Positions 1 to 7,202 of a stretch of 13,360 nucleotides of DNA are shown piece by piece. The DNA comes from an uncultured Clostridia bacterium (GTDB lineage: Bacteria > Bacillota > Clostridia > Christensenellales > Borkfalkiaceae), in the NCBI GenBank assembly GCA_944338265.1, contig CALVLO010000024.1, forward strand, positions 1-13,360, read 5' to 3'. Each line of letters starts with the position of its first letter. The stretch's first letter is position 1. Position numbers and translations under genes: made by a program. The notes under the pieces are model-generated. The model saw nothing but the letters and a program-made list of their open reading frames with translations. It was not told the origin of the DNA and did no database searches.

Positions 1-223
1 GGCAAGTTATAATCACTCGCGCAAGCAAAATCGCATTTTGCGCCCGCGCCCCACATTTGCGCATACCTGCGCTTACGCGGAAAAGTGAGATAGCGCGCGC
101 TATACTGTTGCTAACTGCGCGCTATCGAGAAAAACCGAACACAAAGCCAACGGCGACTGTTGGGTTTTTCTCAAAATCACGAGATTTCTTTTCGTCAGTT
201 CGAAAAGAAATCTGTGAACCCTT
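1..223. other. Intergenic region downstream of smc with stacked inverted repeats
   Basis: No credible gene lies here. Four inverted repeats sit one after another. They are a 7-bp stem (25-31/35-41), a 10-bp stem (89-98/117-126) that contains the 12-bp palindrome TAGCGCGCGCTA (91-102), a 10-bp stem (127-136/163-172) and a 13-bp perfect stem (182-194/201-213, loop TCAGTT). A TATAAT box lies at 8-13 on the plus strand, but its -35 would fall outside the window. The region could be the 3' end of the smc transcript, a small structured RNA, or DNA-binding sites; the sequence alone does not decide. Confidence 0.5.
177..217 (-). terminator. Possible transcription terminator of the plsX-rnc-smc operon
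   Basis: A perfect 13-bp inverted repeat (182-194 and 201-213) with a 6-base loop begins 10 bases after the smc stop codon. It can be extended by four more pairs (177-180 with 214-217) around one bulged base. Reading on the minus strand, the stem is followed by a short run of T (ATTTTG) rather than a full T tract. It therefore fits a terminator or 3'-end stabiliser only moderately. The A/T-rich stem is unlike the G/C-rich terminators elsewhere in this window. Confidence 0.4.
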
Positions 224-3200
224 TTACGCCATTACCGTATCTCCCCCAAGCCGCGCCTCGACCTCGGAGAGCTTGACGGAGACGATCTTACTGACGCCCT
301 TTTCTTCCATCGTCACGCCGAAGAGCACGTCTGCCTGGTTCATGGTGGGCTTTCTGTGCGTGATGACGATGAACTGCGTATCCTTGGAGAACTTCTTCAG
401 ATATTTTGCGAAGCGGTCGACATTCGCCTCGTCGAGCGCCGCCTCGATCTCATCGAGGATACAGAAGGGCATGGGGCGGGACTTCAAGATGGCGAACAGG
501 ATGGCGATTGCCGTAAAGGCGCGTTCGCCGCCCGAAAGAAGGGAAATTTTGGTGAGTTTTTTGCCGGGCGGGCAGGCGACGATCTCGATGCCCGCGTTGA
601 GCGGATCGTCGCAATCGGTATAGTCGAGCTGCATTTCCGCCTTGCCGCCGCCGAACAGCTCGCGGAAGATCTTGGTAAAGTTTTCGTTGATCTCGTTGAA
701 GCCGTCATCGAACTTCTTCTGCATTTCCGCCTTGAGTTCATCGAGCACGCCCGTAAGATCGGCGATGCCCTTATCGAGGTCTTCCCGCTGCGTGAGCATC
801 TCGTTGTAGCGGGCGAGGAGATTATCGTAATCCTCCTCCGCGTTCTGGTTGATGGCGCCGAGCGCGGCGATGCGGTGCTTTAAGCCGTTGATGCGCGTAG
901 AAGCCTGCGTGATATCGTAGTTCTCGTCGCGAAGTTCCTGCGCGCTCTCGTAAGTGAGCCCGTATGCCTCGTCGATGCGCTGTTTCATGTTCTCGAGGCT
1001 GACCTCCGCGCGGGAGATCTCCAGCTCGCAGGCGTGCTTGACTTCGCCGAGCGTCATCTGCTTGGTGAGCAGGGAGCGCTTTTCCTCCGAGAGTTCCGTC
1101 TGCTTGCCCGTAACGGCGCGCTTTTCTTCCTCGACGTGAGCGAGCCGCTCGCGCAGCGCCGCCACCGTCTTCTGTTCTTCGGCGGTGAGGGCAGCTTTCT
1201 CCTCGTCGCGCTTGAGCTGTTCGATGCGCGTCTGCGTCTCGTTCATGGCGGCGCGGGTATCGTCCACCTTTTTGAGGAGGGCGGCGCGCTCCTCCGCGAG
1301 CCGCTCCGTGCGCTCTTCAAGCGCCTGCCGCGCCGAGGCGAGCGATGCCTCTTCCACGCGCAGCGCCCCGAGTTTTTTGGAGAGCTCGTCCCGTTCGGCG
1401 CGCAATTTTTCACCCTCGGCGGCACGGGCGGAAGACTCCGCCGCCGCCTCCGAGCGGATCTTATTCAAGAGCTCCTCGTTCTCCTCCGAGGAGAGCACTT
1501 CGCGGCTGAGATCGTCTGCCGTGCGCGTGAGGCGCTCCAACAGGGCATCGTATTCCGCCCTGTCCGCCGCCGCATCGGCGGCGAGCCCTTCGAGCGTCGT
1601 CTCCCGCTGCGAGAGCGCGGCGAAGGCAGCCGTCTCCTCCTGCACGCGGATGCGGAACTTCTCGTAGGCAGCCTCTGCCTCCGCAAGCGCCTTCTCGCAC
1701 TCCTCGAGCGCGCCCTTGAGCTTTTCGAGCGTCGCCTTTTTGCGGGCGATCCCCTCTTCACACTCCTTGATATGCCGCTCGCCTGCCAAAAGATTTCCGC
1801 TCTCGCGGCGGCGGGAGCCGCCCGTCATCGCGCCCGAAGAGGCGATGGTATCGCCATCCAAGGTCACAAGCTTGAAGGCGCGCGGGAACTTCTTTGCGAT
1901 GCGCGTGGCGTTGCCGATGGTATCGCAGATGAGCGTATTGTCGAGCAGGTATTTGACGATGTTGGAATAGTACGGATCGTACTTTACGAGCTCATCCGCA
2001 AGCCCCAAGGCGCCCTCTTCGCGGAGCGCCGCCTGCACATCGCGCCCGTTGCCGCGGGGACGCATCGCATCCACGGGCAGGAAAGTGACGATGCCGCCGC
2101 CCGTGCGCTTGAGATATTCGATGAGATAGCGCGCATCGTCCTGCGTGGCGGTGACGAGATTTTGCATCGCGCCGCCGATCGCCGTCTCGATGGCGACTTC
2201 GTACTGCTTATCCGTTTGAACGATATCGGCAATGGCGCCGCGGATGCGTTTGCCGATCTCGGGATCCTTTTGCGCGGTGAGCTGCAAACGGCGCACCGAA
2301 TCGCGGTAGCCATCGAACCTGTTTTTGAGGTTGACGTACATCTCGAGGTTGTTGGTAAGGTTTGCAATGGAGGTATTGCAATCCACCATGTCCTCTGTGA
2401 GTTTTTGGCGGGAACGCCTGAGCTCGGCGATATCCCCCGTGAGCGCCTCTTCACGCGCGGGCTTTCCATCGAGGAAGGCGACGCAGGCAGCCTTATCCTT
2501 GCGGCAATCGGCGAGCTGGCGCTCGTATTCCGCCGCCCGCGCCTCCGCCTTGGAGATGGCATCCCGCACCTCGCCAATGCGTTCGCTGACGGCATCGTGC
2601 TTTGCCGAGAGGCTCCCCACGTTCGCGCGCACGTCTGCAAGGTTTTCGACGGAGCTCAGCTCGCTCGCGCGCTTTTCATCGGAGATGCGCTCGAAGGCGA
2701 TGACCTTGGCATCCGCCTCCCGCAAGCTCTTTTCGAGCGCGGCGCACGCCTCGCCGATCTCCTTTGCCCGCGCGGCGTCCTGCTGTGCCTGCTTCTTTCC
2801 CGCAGCGGCTGCCGCGTCGATCTCCTGCGTGCGGCGAAGGGAATATTCCACATCGTCCGCCGCCGTGCGGAGCTGCCGCTGATAGGAGGCGATGCGCTCG
2901 CCGATGACCTTCGCCTCGCCCGTCTTGTGCTCCATGCCCACTTCGAAGAGGCGGAGCTTTTCGTTGAGGGCGCGCAGCGTATCGTCCGCCTTGGAGACGG
3001 CCTCCCTGCCCTCCGCCTCCTCCGCATCGATGGCGGCGAGCCGCTCTTCCACCTCGTTGAGGCGGCGGGAAGCCTCTTCGATCTTCTCGCGCTGCTTGCC
3101 CGTTTCAAAGGCGAAATTATCAAAGCGCACGAGGTAGGCGTTGACTTCCTCGTGTTTGAGTTCTTCCGAATAGGCGCGGTATTTTTTCGCCGTCTCCGCC

Positions 3201-3823
3201 TGCTTTTCGAGGGGGCGGAGCTGGTTTTCCGCCTCGTCCATGCGCTGCACGAAGACGGTGAGATTATCCTTGGCGTTTTCGAGCTTGCGCTCGATCTCGC
3301 CCTTCTGCACCTTGAACTTCATCACGCCCGTCGCCTCTTCGAAGATGGCGCGGCGATCCTCGGGCTTGGCGTTCATGATCTGCTCGACCTTGCCCTGCCC
3401 GATGATGGAATAGCCCTCTTTGCCGATGCCCACGCCGTGCAAAAGCGCGACGATATCTTTGAGGCGGCAGTTCTGCCCGTTCAAAAGATATTCGCTCTCG
3501 CCCGAGCGGTACAGGCGGCGGGTCATGGCGACTTCGTCGTACTCGATATCGAACATGCGGTTTGCATTGTCGAAGACGAGCGTCACTTCGCAATAGGAGA
3601 GCGGACGGCGCGCCTCCGTGCCGCCGAAAATGACGTCCTGCATGGAAGAGCCGCGCAGGGTCTTGGCGGACTGCTCGCCGAGCACCCAGCGCACCGCGTC
3701 GGCAACGTTGCTCTTGCCGCAGCCGTTGGGTCCGACAATGACGGTAACGCCGTCGTCGAATTTAATGGAGGTCTTGTCCGCGAAGGACTTAAACCCCACA
3801 AGTTGCATTTCTTTGAAGTTCAT
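224..3823 (-). CDS. smc: Chromosome segregation/condensation ATPase SMC
   Basis: A 1199-residue SMC protein, the normal length for bacterial SMC. It dimerises and works with ScpA/ScpB on the nucleoid to load at the origin, extrude DNA and keep sister chromosomes apart. Visible parts are the N-terminal head with Walker A GPNGCGKSN (31-39) and a long charged coiled coil. A glycine-rich hinge follows at about 515-670, ending in SGAMTGGS, then the returning coiled coil. The C-terminal head carries the ABC signature LSGGE (1096-1100), Walker B with FCILDE (to about 1125) and the ITHR switch histidine. The start ATG (3821-3823) overlaps the rnc stop by four bases (ATGA), so translation is probably coupled. 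It is the last gene of the plsX-rnc-smc operon and ends in TAA at 224. ftsY, which often follows, is not within the 223 bases available. The frame is intact. Confidence 0.98.
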   Translation of the reverse strand: MNFKEMQLVGFKSFADKTSIKFDDGVTVIVGPNGCGKSNVADAVRWVLGEQSAKTLRGSSMQDVIFGGTEARRPLSYCEVTLVFDNANRMFDIEYDEVAMTRRLYRSGESEYLLNGQNCRLKDIVALLHGVGIGKEGYSIIGQGKVEQIMNAKPEDRRAIFEEATGVMKFKVQKGEIERKLENAKDNLTVFVQRMDEAENQLRPLEKQAETAKKYRAYSEELKHEEVNAYLVRFDNFAFETGKQREKIEEASRRLNEVEERLAAIDAEEAEGREAVSKADDTLRALNEKLRLFEVGMEHKTGEAKVIGERIASYQRQLRTAADDVEYSLRRTQEIDAAAAAGKKQAQQDAARAKEIGEACAALEKSLREADAKVIAFERISDEKRASELSSVENLADVRANVGSLSAKHDAVSERIGEVRDAISKAEARAAEYERQLADCRKDKAACVAFLDGKPAREEALTGDIAELRRSRQKLTEDMVDCNTSIANLTNNLEMYVNLKNRFDGYRDSVRRLQLTAQKDPEIGKRIRGAIADIVQTDKQYEVAIETAIGGAMQNLVTATQDDARYLIEYLKRTGGGIVTFLPVDAMRPRGNGRDVQAALREEGALGLADELVKYDPYYSNIVKYLLDNTLICDTIGNATRIAKKFPRAFKLVTLDGDTIASSGAMTGGSRRRESGNLLAGERHIKECEEGIARKKATLEKLKGALEECEKALAEAEAAYEKFRIRVQEETAAFAALSQRETTLEGLAADAAADRAEYDALLERLTRTADDLSREVLSSEENEELLNKIRSEAAAESSARAAEGEKLRAERDELSKKLGALRVEEASLASARQALEERTERLAEERAALLKKVDDTRAAMNETQTRIEQLKRDEEKAALTAEEQKTVAALRERLAHVEEEKRAVTGKQTELSEEKRSLLTKQMTLGEVKHACELEISRAEVSLENMKQRIDEAYGLTYESAQELRDENYDITQASTRINGLKHRIAALGAINQNAEEDYDNLLARYNEMLTQREDLDKGIADLTGVLDELKAEMQKKFDDGFNEINENFTKIFRELFGGGKAEMQLDYTDCDDPLNAGIEIVACPPGKKLTKISLLSGGERAFTAIAILFAILKSRPMPFCILDEIEAALDEANVDRFAKYLKKFSKDTQFIVITHRKPTMNQADVLFGVTMEEKGVSKIVSVKLSEVEARLGGDTVMA

Positions 3824-4461
3824 GTTTGCGTTAAGATCCCGTACAGTATTTTTGCTGCGGCGCTCTCCGCCGCTTTTTTGCTCGCGCCCGCGGCAGAAGC
3901 CTCTCTGCCGAGCGCACGCACAGTGCTTTTATAACCGCCGCCCTCCGCCGCCGTCTCGTAGACGGGCGTCGTATGTTCCAACGGCTGCGTATACTCCTGC
4001 AATACAGATTTATAGTTGACGGCGTCCGTCTCCTCGAGCGTGCGCGCGAGAAACGCCTTTGCCGCCTCCATCCCGCCATCGAGATAGATCGCGCCGAGCA
4101 CCGCCTCGAAGAGGTTGGAAGCCGTCTTCCCGCGGAGCACATCCTCCCCGCCCGCATAGCGGAGAAAGCGCATGAGCCCGACGCGGCGTTCCGCACACTC
4201 GAGCGCAGCCTTGGAGACATAGCGCTTCCTCAGCTCGGTGAGCGTGCCCTCGGGCGCGTCTACATCGTGATACAGCCGCTCGGTGACGAGGATCTCCAGC
4301 ACCGCATCGCCCAAAAACTCCAAGCGCTCGTTGCTCTGCTGCCCCGAGACGGCGAGGGAGGAATGGGTAAAGCTCATTTTGAGCAGCGCGCGGTCGGAAA
4401 AGGTATGCCCGATGGCGCCCTCCGCCGCGGCAAGTTCCTCCTCCGTCCATGCCGTGCGCAT
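3820..4461 (-). CDS. rnc: Ribonuclease III
   Basis: A 213-residue double-strand-specific endoribonuclease that processes rRNA precursors and structured mRNAs in the cytoplasm. The RNase III signature NERLEFLGDAVL is at 44-55, giving the acidic residues E45, E48 and D52. The second acidic cluster SNLFEAVLGAIYLD (115-128) supplies E120. The residue matching E. coli Asp114 appears to be an asparagine (about 116-117). A compact double-stranded-RNA-binding domain covers about 149-213, with NYKSVLQEY at its start and the SKKAAESAAAK helix at its end. The protein is slightly shorter than the usual 225-250 residues. The frame stays open far upstream inside plsX, but the start is set at the ATG at 4461. 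That start shares one base with the plsX TGA and begins the family's normal N-terminus. It overlaps smc downstream by four bases. Confidence 0.96.
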   Translation of the reverse strand: MRTAWTEEELAAAEGAIGHTFSDRALLKMSFTHSSLAVSGQQSNERLEFLGDAVLEILVTERLYHDVDAPEGTLTELRKRYVSKAALECAERRVGLMRFLRYAGGEDVLRGKTASNLFEAVLGAIYLDGGMEAAKAFLARTLEETDAVNYKSVLQEYTQPLEHTTPVYETAAEGGGYKSTVRALGREASAAGASKKAAESAAAKILYGILTQT

Positions 4462-5474
4462 CACTCCGCCGCTTCCTTGCCGAGCATCTCTTCCAGCGCG
4501 GGGATGAGCCCGCCGCGGCAGGCATCGAGCGCCTGGAAGACGGATTGCTTGATGGAGAACGCCTTGGAAGAGCCGTGCGACTTGATGACGATCTTTTTCA
4601 GCCCCAAAAATACGGAGCCGCCGAAGCGGGAATAATCGAGCGCGCGGCTGAGCCCCTTGACGGGTTTTTTGGCAAAGAGATAGCCGATCTTGCTCCCGAG
4701 CGAACGGGAGAACTCCCTTTTGAGCATTGCGGCGACCGTCTTGCCGCAGCCCTCGATGGATTTGAGCGCAATGTTGCCCGAGAAGCCGTCCGAAACGACG
4801 ACATCCACATCGCCGTACATGATATCGCGCCCCTCCACGTTGCCCGCGAAGCAGACGCCCTCCGTCGCCTTCAAAAGCTGATGCGCCTCCTGATGCAGCG
4901 GATCGCCCTTGTGCTCTTCCGTGCCGTTGGTCAGAAGCCCGACGCGGGGCTCCTTCATCCCGAATGCCGCCTTTGCGTAAGCGGACGCCATCACGCCGAA
5001 TTGGGCGAGATAGGCGGGCTTGCACTCGGCATTGGCGCCGCAGTCGCAGAGCAGCGTCATGCTGCCGCGGGCGTTGGGGATGGCGGGGCAGAGCGCGGGG
5101 CGCATGACCCCTTTGATCCGCCCGACGAACATAATGCCGCCCGTAAGCACTGCGCCCGTTGAACCCGCCGAGACGAACCCGCCCGCCTCCGCATCGTTTT
5201 TGAGGAGATTGAGCCCCACGACGAGCGAGCTGTCGCGCTTGGCGCGCACGGCTTGGGTGGGCACATCGTCGTTGGTGATGACTTCACGGCACGCAACGAC
5301 CTCGACGCGCGCCGCGTCATAGGTGTATTTTTCCAATTCGCGGGCGACGAGTGCCTCGTCTCCCGTGAGAATGAGCTTAAAATCGGGACGCTCCTTGACT
5401 GCATCGAGCGCGCCCTTTACGATCTCGCGGGGCGCATTGTCGCCCCCCATCGCATCTACAATGATCTTTAACAT
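4461..5474 (-). CDS. plsX: Phosphate acyltransferase PlsX
   Basis: A 337-residue enzyme that converts acyl-ACP and inorganic phosphate to acyl-phosphate. This is the acyl donor that PlsY then uses for the first step of phosphatidic acid synthesis at the membrane. The N-terminal signature IIVDAMGGDNAP (4-15) is diagnostic. The SAGSTGAVLTGG glycine-rich loop (about 102-113) and a C-terminal region typical of the family are present, at the usual length. The ATG at 5474 is preceded by GGAG with an AAGGGA closer in. A consensus-like promoter lies 38-66 bases upstream. It heads an operon with rnc and smc. Unlike many Bacillota, there is no fabD, fabG or acpP between plsX and rnc, and no rpmF upstream. 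Confidence 0.97.
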   Translation of the reverse strand: MLKIIVDAMGGDNAPREIVKGALDAVKERPDFKLILTGDEALVARELEKYTYDAARVEVVACREVITNDDVPTQAVRAKRDSSLVVGLNLLKNDAEAGGFVSAGSTGAVLTGGIMFVGRIKGVMRPALCPAIPNARGSMTLLCDCGANAECKPAYLAQFGVMASAYAKAAFGMKEPRVGLLTNGTEEHKGDPLHQEAHQLLKATEGVCFAGNVEGRDIMYGDVDVVVSDGFSGNIALKSIEGCGKTVAAMLKREFSRSLGSKIGYLFAKKPVKGLSRALDYSRFGGSVFLGLKKIVIKSHGSSKAFSIKQSVFQALDACRGGLIPALEEMLGKEAAE

Positions 5475-5511
5475 CGTCCCTTATCTCCGAGCGGATAACA
5501 TTCCACATTTG

Positions 5512-5540
5512 ATTATACCATATTTTTTGAAAAAAGACAA
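5512..5540 (-). promoter_or_regulatory. Sigma-A promoter of the plsX-rnc-smc operon
   Basis: On the minus strand a -35 box TTGTCT (5535-5540) and a perfect -10 box TATAAT (5512-5517) are separated by exactly 17 bp. Transcription would start near 5505, leaving a leader of about 30 bases before the plsX ATG. No other promoter is visible before rnc or smc, which agrees with their overlapping start and stop codons. Confidence 0.85.
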
Positions 5541-5593
5541 ACAGATACATGCCCTCGCGCAAATTTCGCCGCCGCCCGCGCGCAGCCGTCGGA

Positions 5594-5636
5594 TTTTCCC
5601 ATCGCCTCTGTATTTTCCCTTCCGCCTGTATTTTCC
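5594..5636. repeat. Three short direct repeats upstream of the plsX promoter
   Basis: TTTTCC occurs at 5594-5599, 5613-5618 and 5631-5636, a spacing of 19 and 18 bp. The last two copies match over TGTATTTTCC (5609-5618 and 5627-5636). They lie 54-97 bp upstream of the -35 box of plsX. The near-two-turn spacing would suit a regulator bound on one face of the helix, but it could also be decayed repeat DNA at the edge of the adjoining repeat cluster. Confidence 0.5.
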
Positions 5637-5686
5637 AATCCCCCCTGTCCCTACGGGACATCCCCCCTTAAAGTCTTCGGCGTTAA

Positions 5687-5795
5687 GGGGGGCACCGCTT
5701 GCGTTATGGGGGGCGCCACTTGCGTTATGGGGAGCACCACTTCGGCGTTAAGGGGGGCGCCACTTGCGTTATGGGGAGCACCACTTCGGCGTTAA
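5687..5795. repeat. Tandem 21/23-bp repeat with an exact 44-bp duplication
   Basis: Five consecutive units begin with GGGG(G/A)GC(A/G)CC and end in GTTAT or GTTAA. They lie at 5687-5707, 5708-5728, 5729-5751, 5752-5772 and 5773-5795, with a broken sixth from 5796. Units two plus three (5708-5751) are identical over 44 bp to units four plus five (5752-5795), which indicates a recent duplication. There is no spacer sequence between units, so this is not a CRISPR array. Confidence 0.9.
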
Positions 5796-5891
5796 GGGGG
5801 GCACTACGCAAGCGCTACGGAGCGCATCCGCAAAACCGAGAGCGTTTTCCCGCCCCCCTTCACGCGGCGCGCGGAAACCGCAAGAAAGAAG

Positions 5892-5926
5892 CCCCCCTTA
5901 ACGCTCCGCAGGAGCATTAAGGGGGG
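5892..5926. repeat. C6TTAA/TTAAG6 palindrome, cluster 1 copy
   Basis: A 16-bp stem (5892-5907 with 5911-5926) closes on the loop GCA. It has one mismatch, C5902 against A5916, directly inside the TTAA. The same design, with a mismatch at the same step, occurs at 7919-7951 and 12800-12827. Confidence 0.85.
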
Positions 5927-5999
5927 AAAGCGGCGCACAGCGACGCAGGGGGGATCAAAGAAAATCGCGCCTCAGGAAAAATCTTTGCCGCAAGCGCCA

Positions 6000-6029
6000 A
6001 ACAAAAGCGGCGGACAAGCCGTCCGCCGC
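6000..6029 (-). terminator. Intrinsic terminator of the cation transporter gene
   Basis: A perfect 9-bp G/C-rich stem (6007-6015 with 6021-6029, loop of 5) lies about 28 bases after the transporter stop codon. On the minus strand it is followed by TTTTGTTT, the expected T-rich tail. Confidence 0.85.
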
Positions 6030-6056
6030 GCATCCGATACAGATCATTTCCAAATC

Positions 6057-7166
6057 TCACTCCCGTTCCACCGTAATAACGGGCTCGTAATCGCCCAAAA
6101 TGCGAACGGCGCGCTCAACATCGTTCTTCAGATCCGCATCCGCGGCGGGACAATCGAAGGGGATGCCCACCTCGAACACGACCTTCGTCTTTGCTCCGCG
6201 CACAAGGCGGAAATCGTGGATATTCATGCCCTCCGCAAGCCCCTCTACCGCGGCGCGGATGCGCGCTTCGAGCTCGGCTGCCTCCTCATCGCCGAGGACG
6301 ACGGGATCGAGATGCAGCGTCAGGGCGACGCCCGTCTCCGCAAGCACTTTGCGCTCCAAACCGTCCAAGACCTCGTGCGAAGAGAGCGCGGGCAGGCGGG
6401 CATCCATCTCTGCATGCGCCGTGGCAAACGTGACGCCCTGCCCGTAGCCGTAGATCCTGAGATCGTGCACGCCGAGGATGCCCTCCCCCGCGAGCAAAAT
6501 TTCGCGCACGCGCGCCGCAAGCGCCTCGTCCGGCGCCTGCCCCAAGAGCTTGGAACCCGCCTCTTTGAGCACGCACACGCCCTGCCAGAGAATGAAGAGC
6601 GCCACCGCGATGCCGAAGTAGCCATCCGCCTTCCACGGCGTACAGGCAGAAAGCACCATGCCGAGGATGACGGCGAGCGTGGCAAGGCAGTCGCAGGCGC
6701 TGTCCGTCGCCGCTGCTTTGAGCGTCTCCGAACCCAGCCGCTTGGCGCTCGCACGGTAAAACAGCAGCATGCCCGCCTTCACGAGCACGGAAACGCCCAA
6801 GATGAGGTACAGCCACCACGCCTGCGCACTCTGCCTGCCCGCGAGCACCGTCTCGAAGGACTCGCGCACGAGCTCCACCCCAAGCGCCAACACCAAAAAG
6901 GCGATGATCATGGCGGCGACGTACTCCGCCCGCCTGTGCCCGTAGGGATGCTCGCGGTCGGCAGGTTTTGCCGCCACGCGGAAAGAGACGAGCGAGACCG
7001 CGCCCGAGCCGCAATCGCTTAAATTGTTGAATCCGTCCGCCGTCACCGAGACGAGCCCGGAAATCAGCCCCGCGGCGATCTTCGCCGCCGCCAGACAAAC
7101 ATTGCAGACGATGCCGACGGCGCTCACGCGCTGCCCCGCGCTGCTCCGTCTTTCCATATCTTTCAT
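6057..7166 (-). CDS. Cation diffusion facilitator transporter, probable Mn(II) exporter
   Basis: A 369-residue inner-membrane metal/proton antiporter of the CDF family. Six hydrophobic segments lie at roughly 12-32, 37-63, 83-103, 117-137, 150-172 and 181-203, with the conserved HPYGHRRAE motif (73-81) after the second. Aligned by that motif to E. coli YiiP, the transport-site residues are N47 and D51 in helix 2 and D155 and D159 in helix 5. An N-D-D-D set is, from memory, the pattern of MntE-type manganese exporters; zinc-type members have histidine. The cytoplasmic part is about 160 residues, roughly twice the usual length, and contains two similar halves (about 229-290 and 312-369). The start is uncertain. 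ATGs lie at 7175, 7166 and 7157, and the promoter -10 box overlaps the first, so 7166 or 7157 is likely. It stands alone with its own terminator and is divergent from mazF. Confidence 0.93.
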   Translation of the reverse strand: MKDMERRSSAGQRVSAVGIVCNVCLAAAKIAAGLISGLVSVTADGFNNLSDCGSGAVSLVSFRVAAKPADREHPYGHRRAEYVAAMIIAFLVLALGVELVRESFETVLAGRQSAQAWWLYLILGVSVLVKAGMLLFYRASAKRLGSETLKAAATDSACDCLATLAVILGMVLSACTPWKADGYFGIAVALFILWQGVCVLKEAGSKLLGQAPDEALAARVREILLAGEGILGVHDLRIYGYGQGVTFATAHAEMDARLPALSSHEVLDGLERKVLAETGVALTLHLDPVVLGDEEAAELEARIRAAVEGLAEGMNIHDFRLVRGAKTKVVFEVGIPFDCPAADADLKNDVERAVRILGDYEPVITVERE

Positions 7167-7173
7167 ACCCCCC

Positions 7174-7202
7174 ATTATACGCCGCGCGGGCGCGGCTGTC
7201 AA
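7174..7202 (-). promoter_or_regulatory. Perfect consensus sigma-A promoter of the cation transporter
   Basis: On the minus strand the exact consensus -35 TTGACA (7197-7202) and -10 TATAAT (7174-7179) are separated by 17 bp. The -10 box ends only 7 bases before the in-frame ATG at 7166. Transcription starting 6-8 bases downstream would begin at or next to that codon, giving a leaderless or near-leaderless mRNA. No room remains for a manganese riboswitch. Confidence 0.9.

Larger units (their letters stand above)
5638..5955. repeat. Intergenic repeat cluster 1 (318 bp, terminal inverted repeats)
   Basis: The cluster is bounded by the 10-bp inverted repeat ATCCCCCCTG (5638-5647) and CAGGGGGGAT (5946-5955). 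Inside, in order, are a short stem-loop TGTCCC/GGGACA (5646-5651/5655-5660) and a C6TTAA/TTAAG6 hairpin (5662-5671/5683-5692). Tandem 21/23-bp units follow (5687-5795), then an unstructured stretch (about 5805-5890) and a 16-bp palindrome (5892-5926). It shares these modules with the clusters at 7706-7965 and 12717-12839. No credible gene is present; short open frames through it are low-complexity. It lies between the plsX promoter and the terminator of the upstream transporter gene, so it should be untranscribed or lightly transcribed. Confidence 0.85.

Noticed and set aside
1034..3934. Very long open frame (966 codons) on the plus strand opposite smc
   Set aside because: It is the antisense of smc, kept open by high G+C and the codon bias of its coiled coil. 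The translation is low-complexity (R, L, A, E, F-rich) with no domain and no ribosome site.
5687..5795. CRISPR array
   Set aside because: Units are directly adjacent with no unique spacers and have 21/23-bp length.
5323..5920. Open frames running through the plsX upstream region and repeat cluster 1
   Set aside because: Their translations are repeats of the 21/23-bp units or antisense of plsX, with no ribosome site.
5638..5955. Insertion sequence with terminal inverted repeats
   Set aside because: Only 318 bp, no transposase frame, and no target-site duplication is evident outside the 10-bp ends; described as a repeat cluster instead.
7157..7180. Manganese (yybP-ykoY) riboswitch before the CDF transporter
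   Set aside because: The promoter leaves essentially no leader before the start codon.
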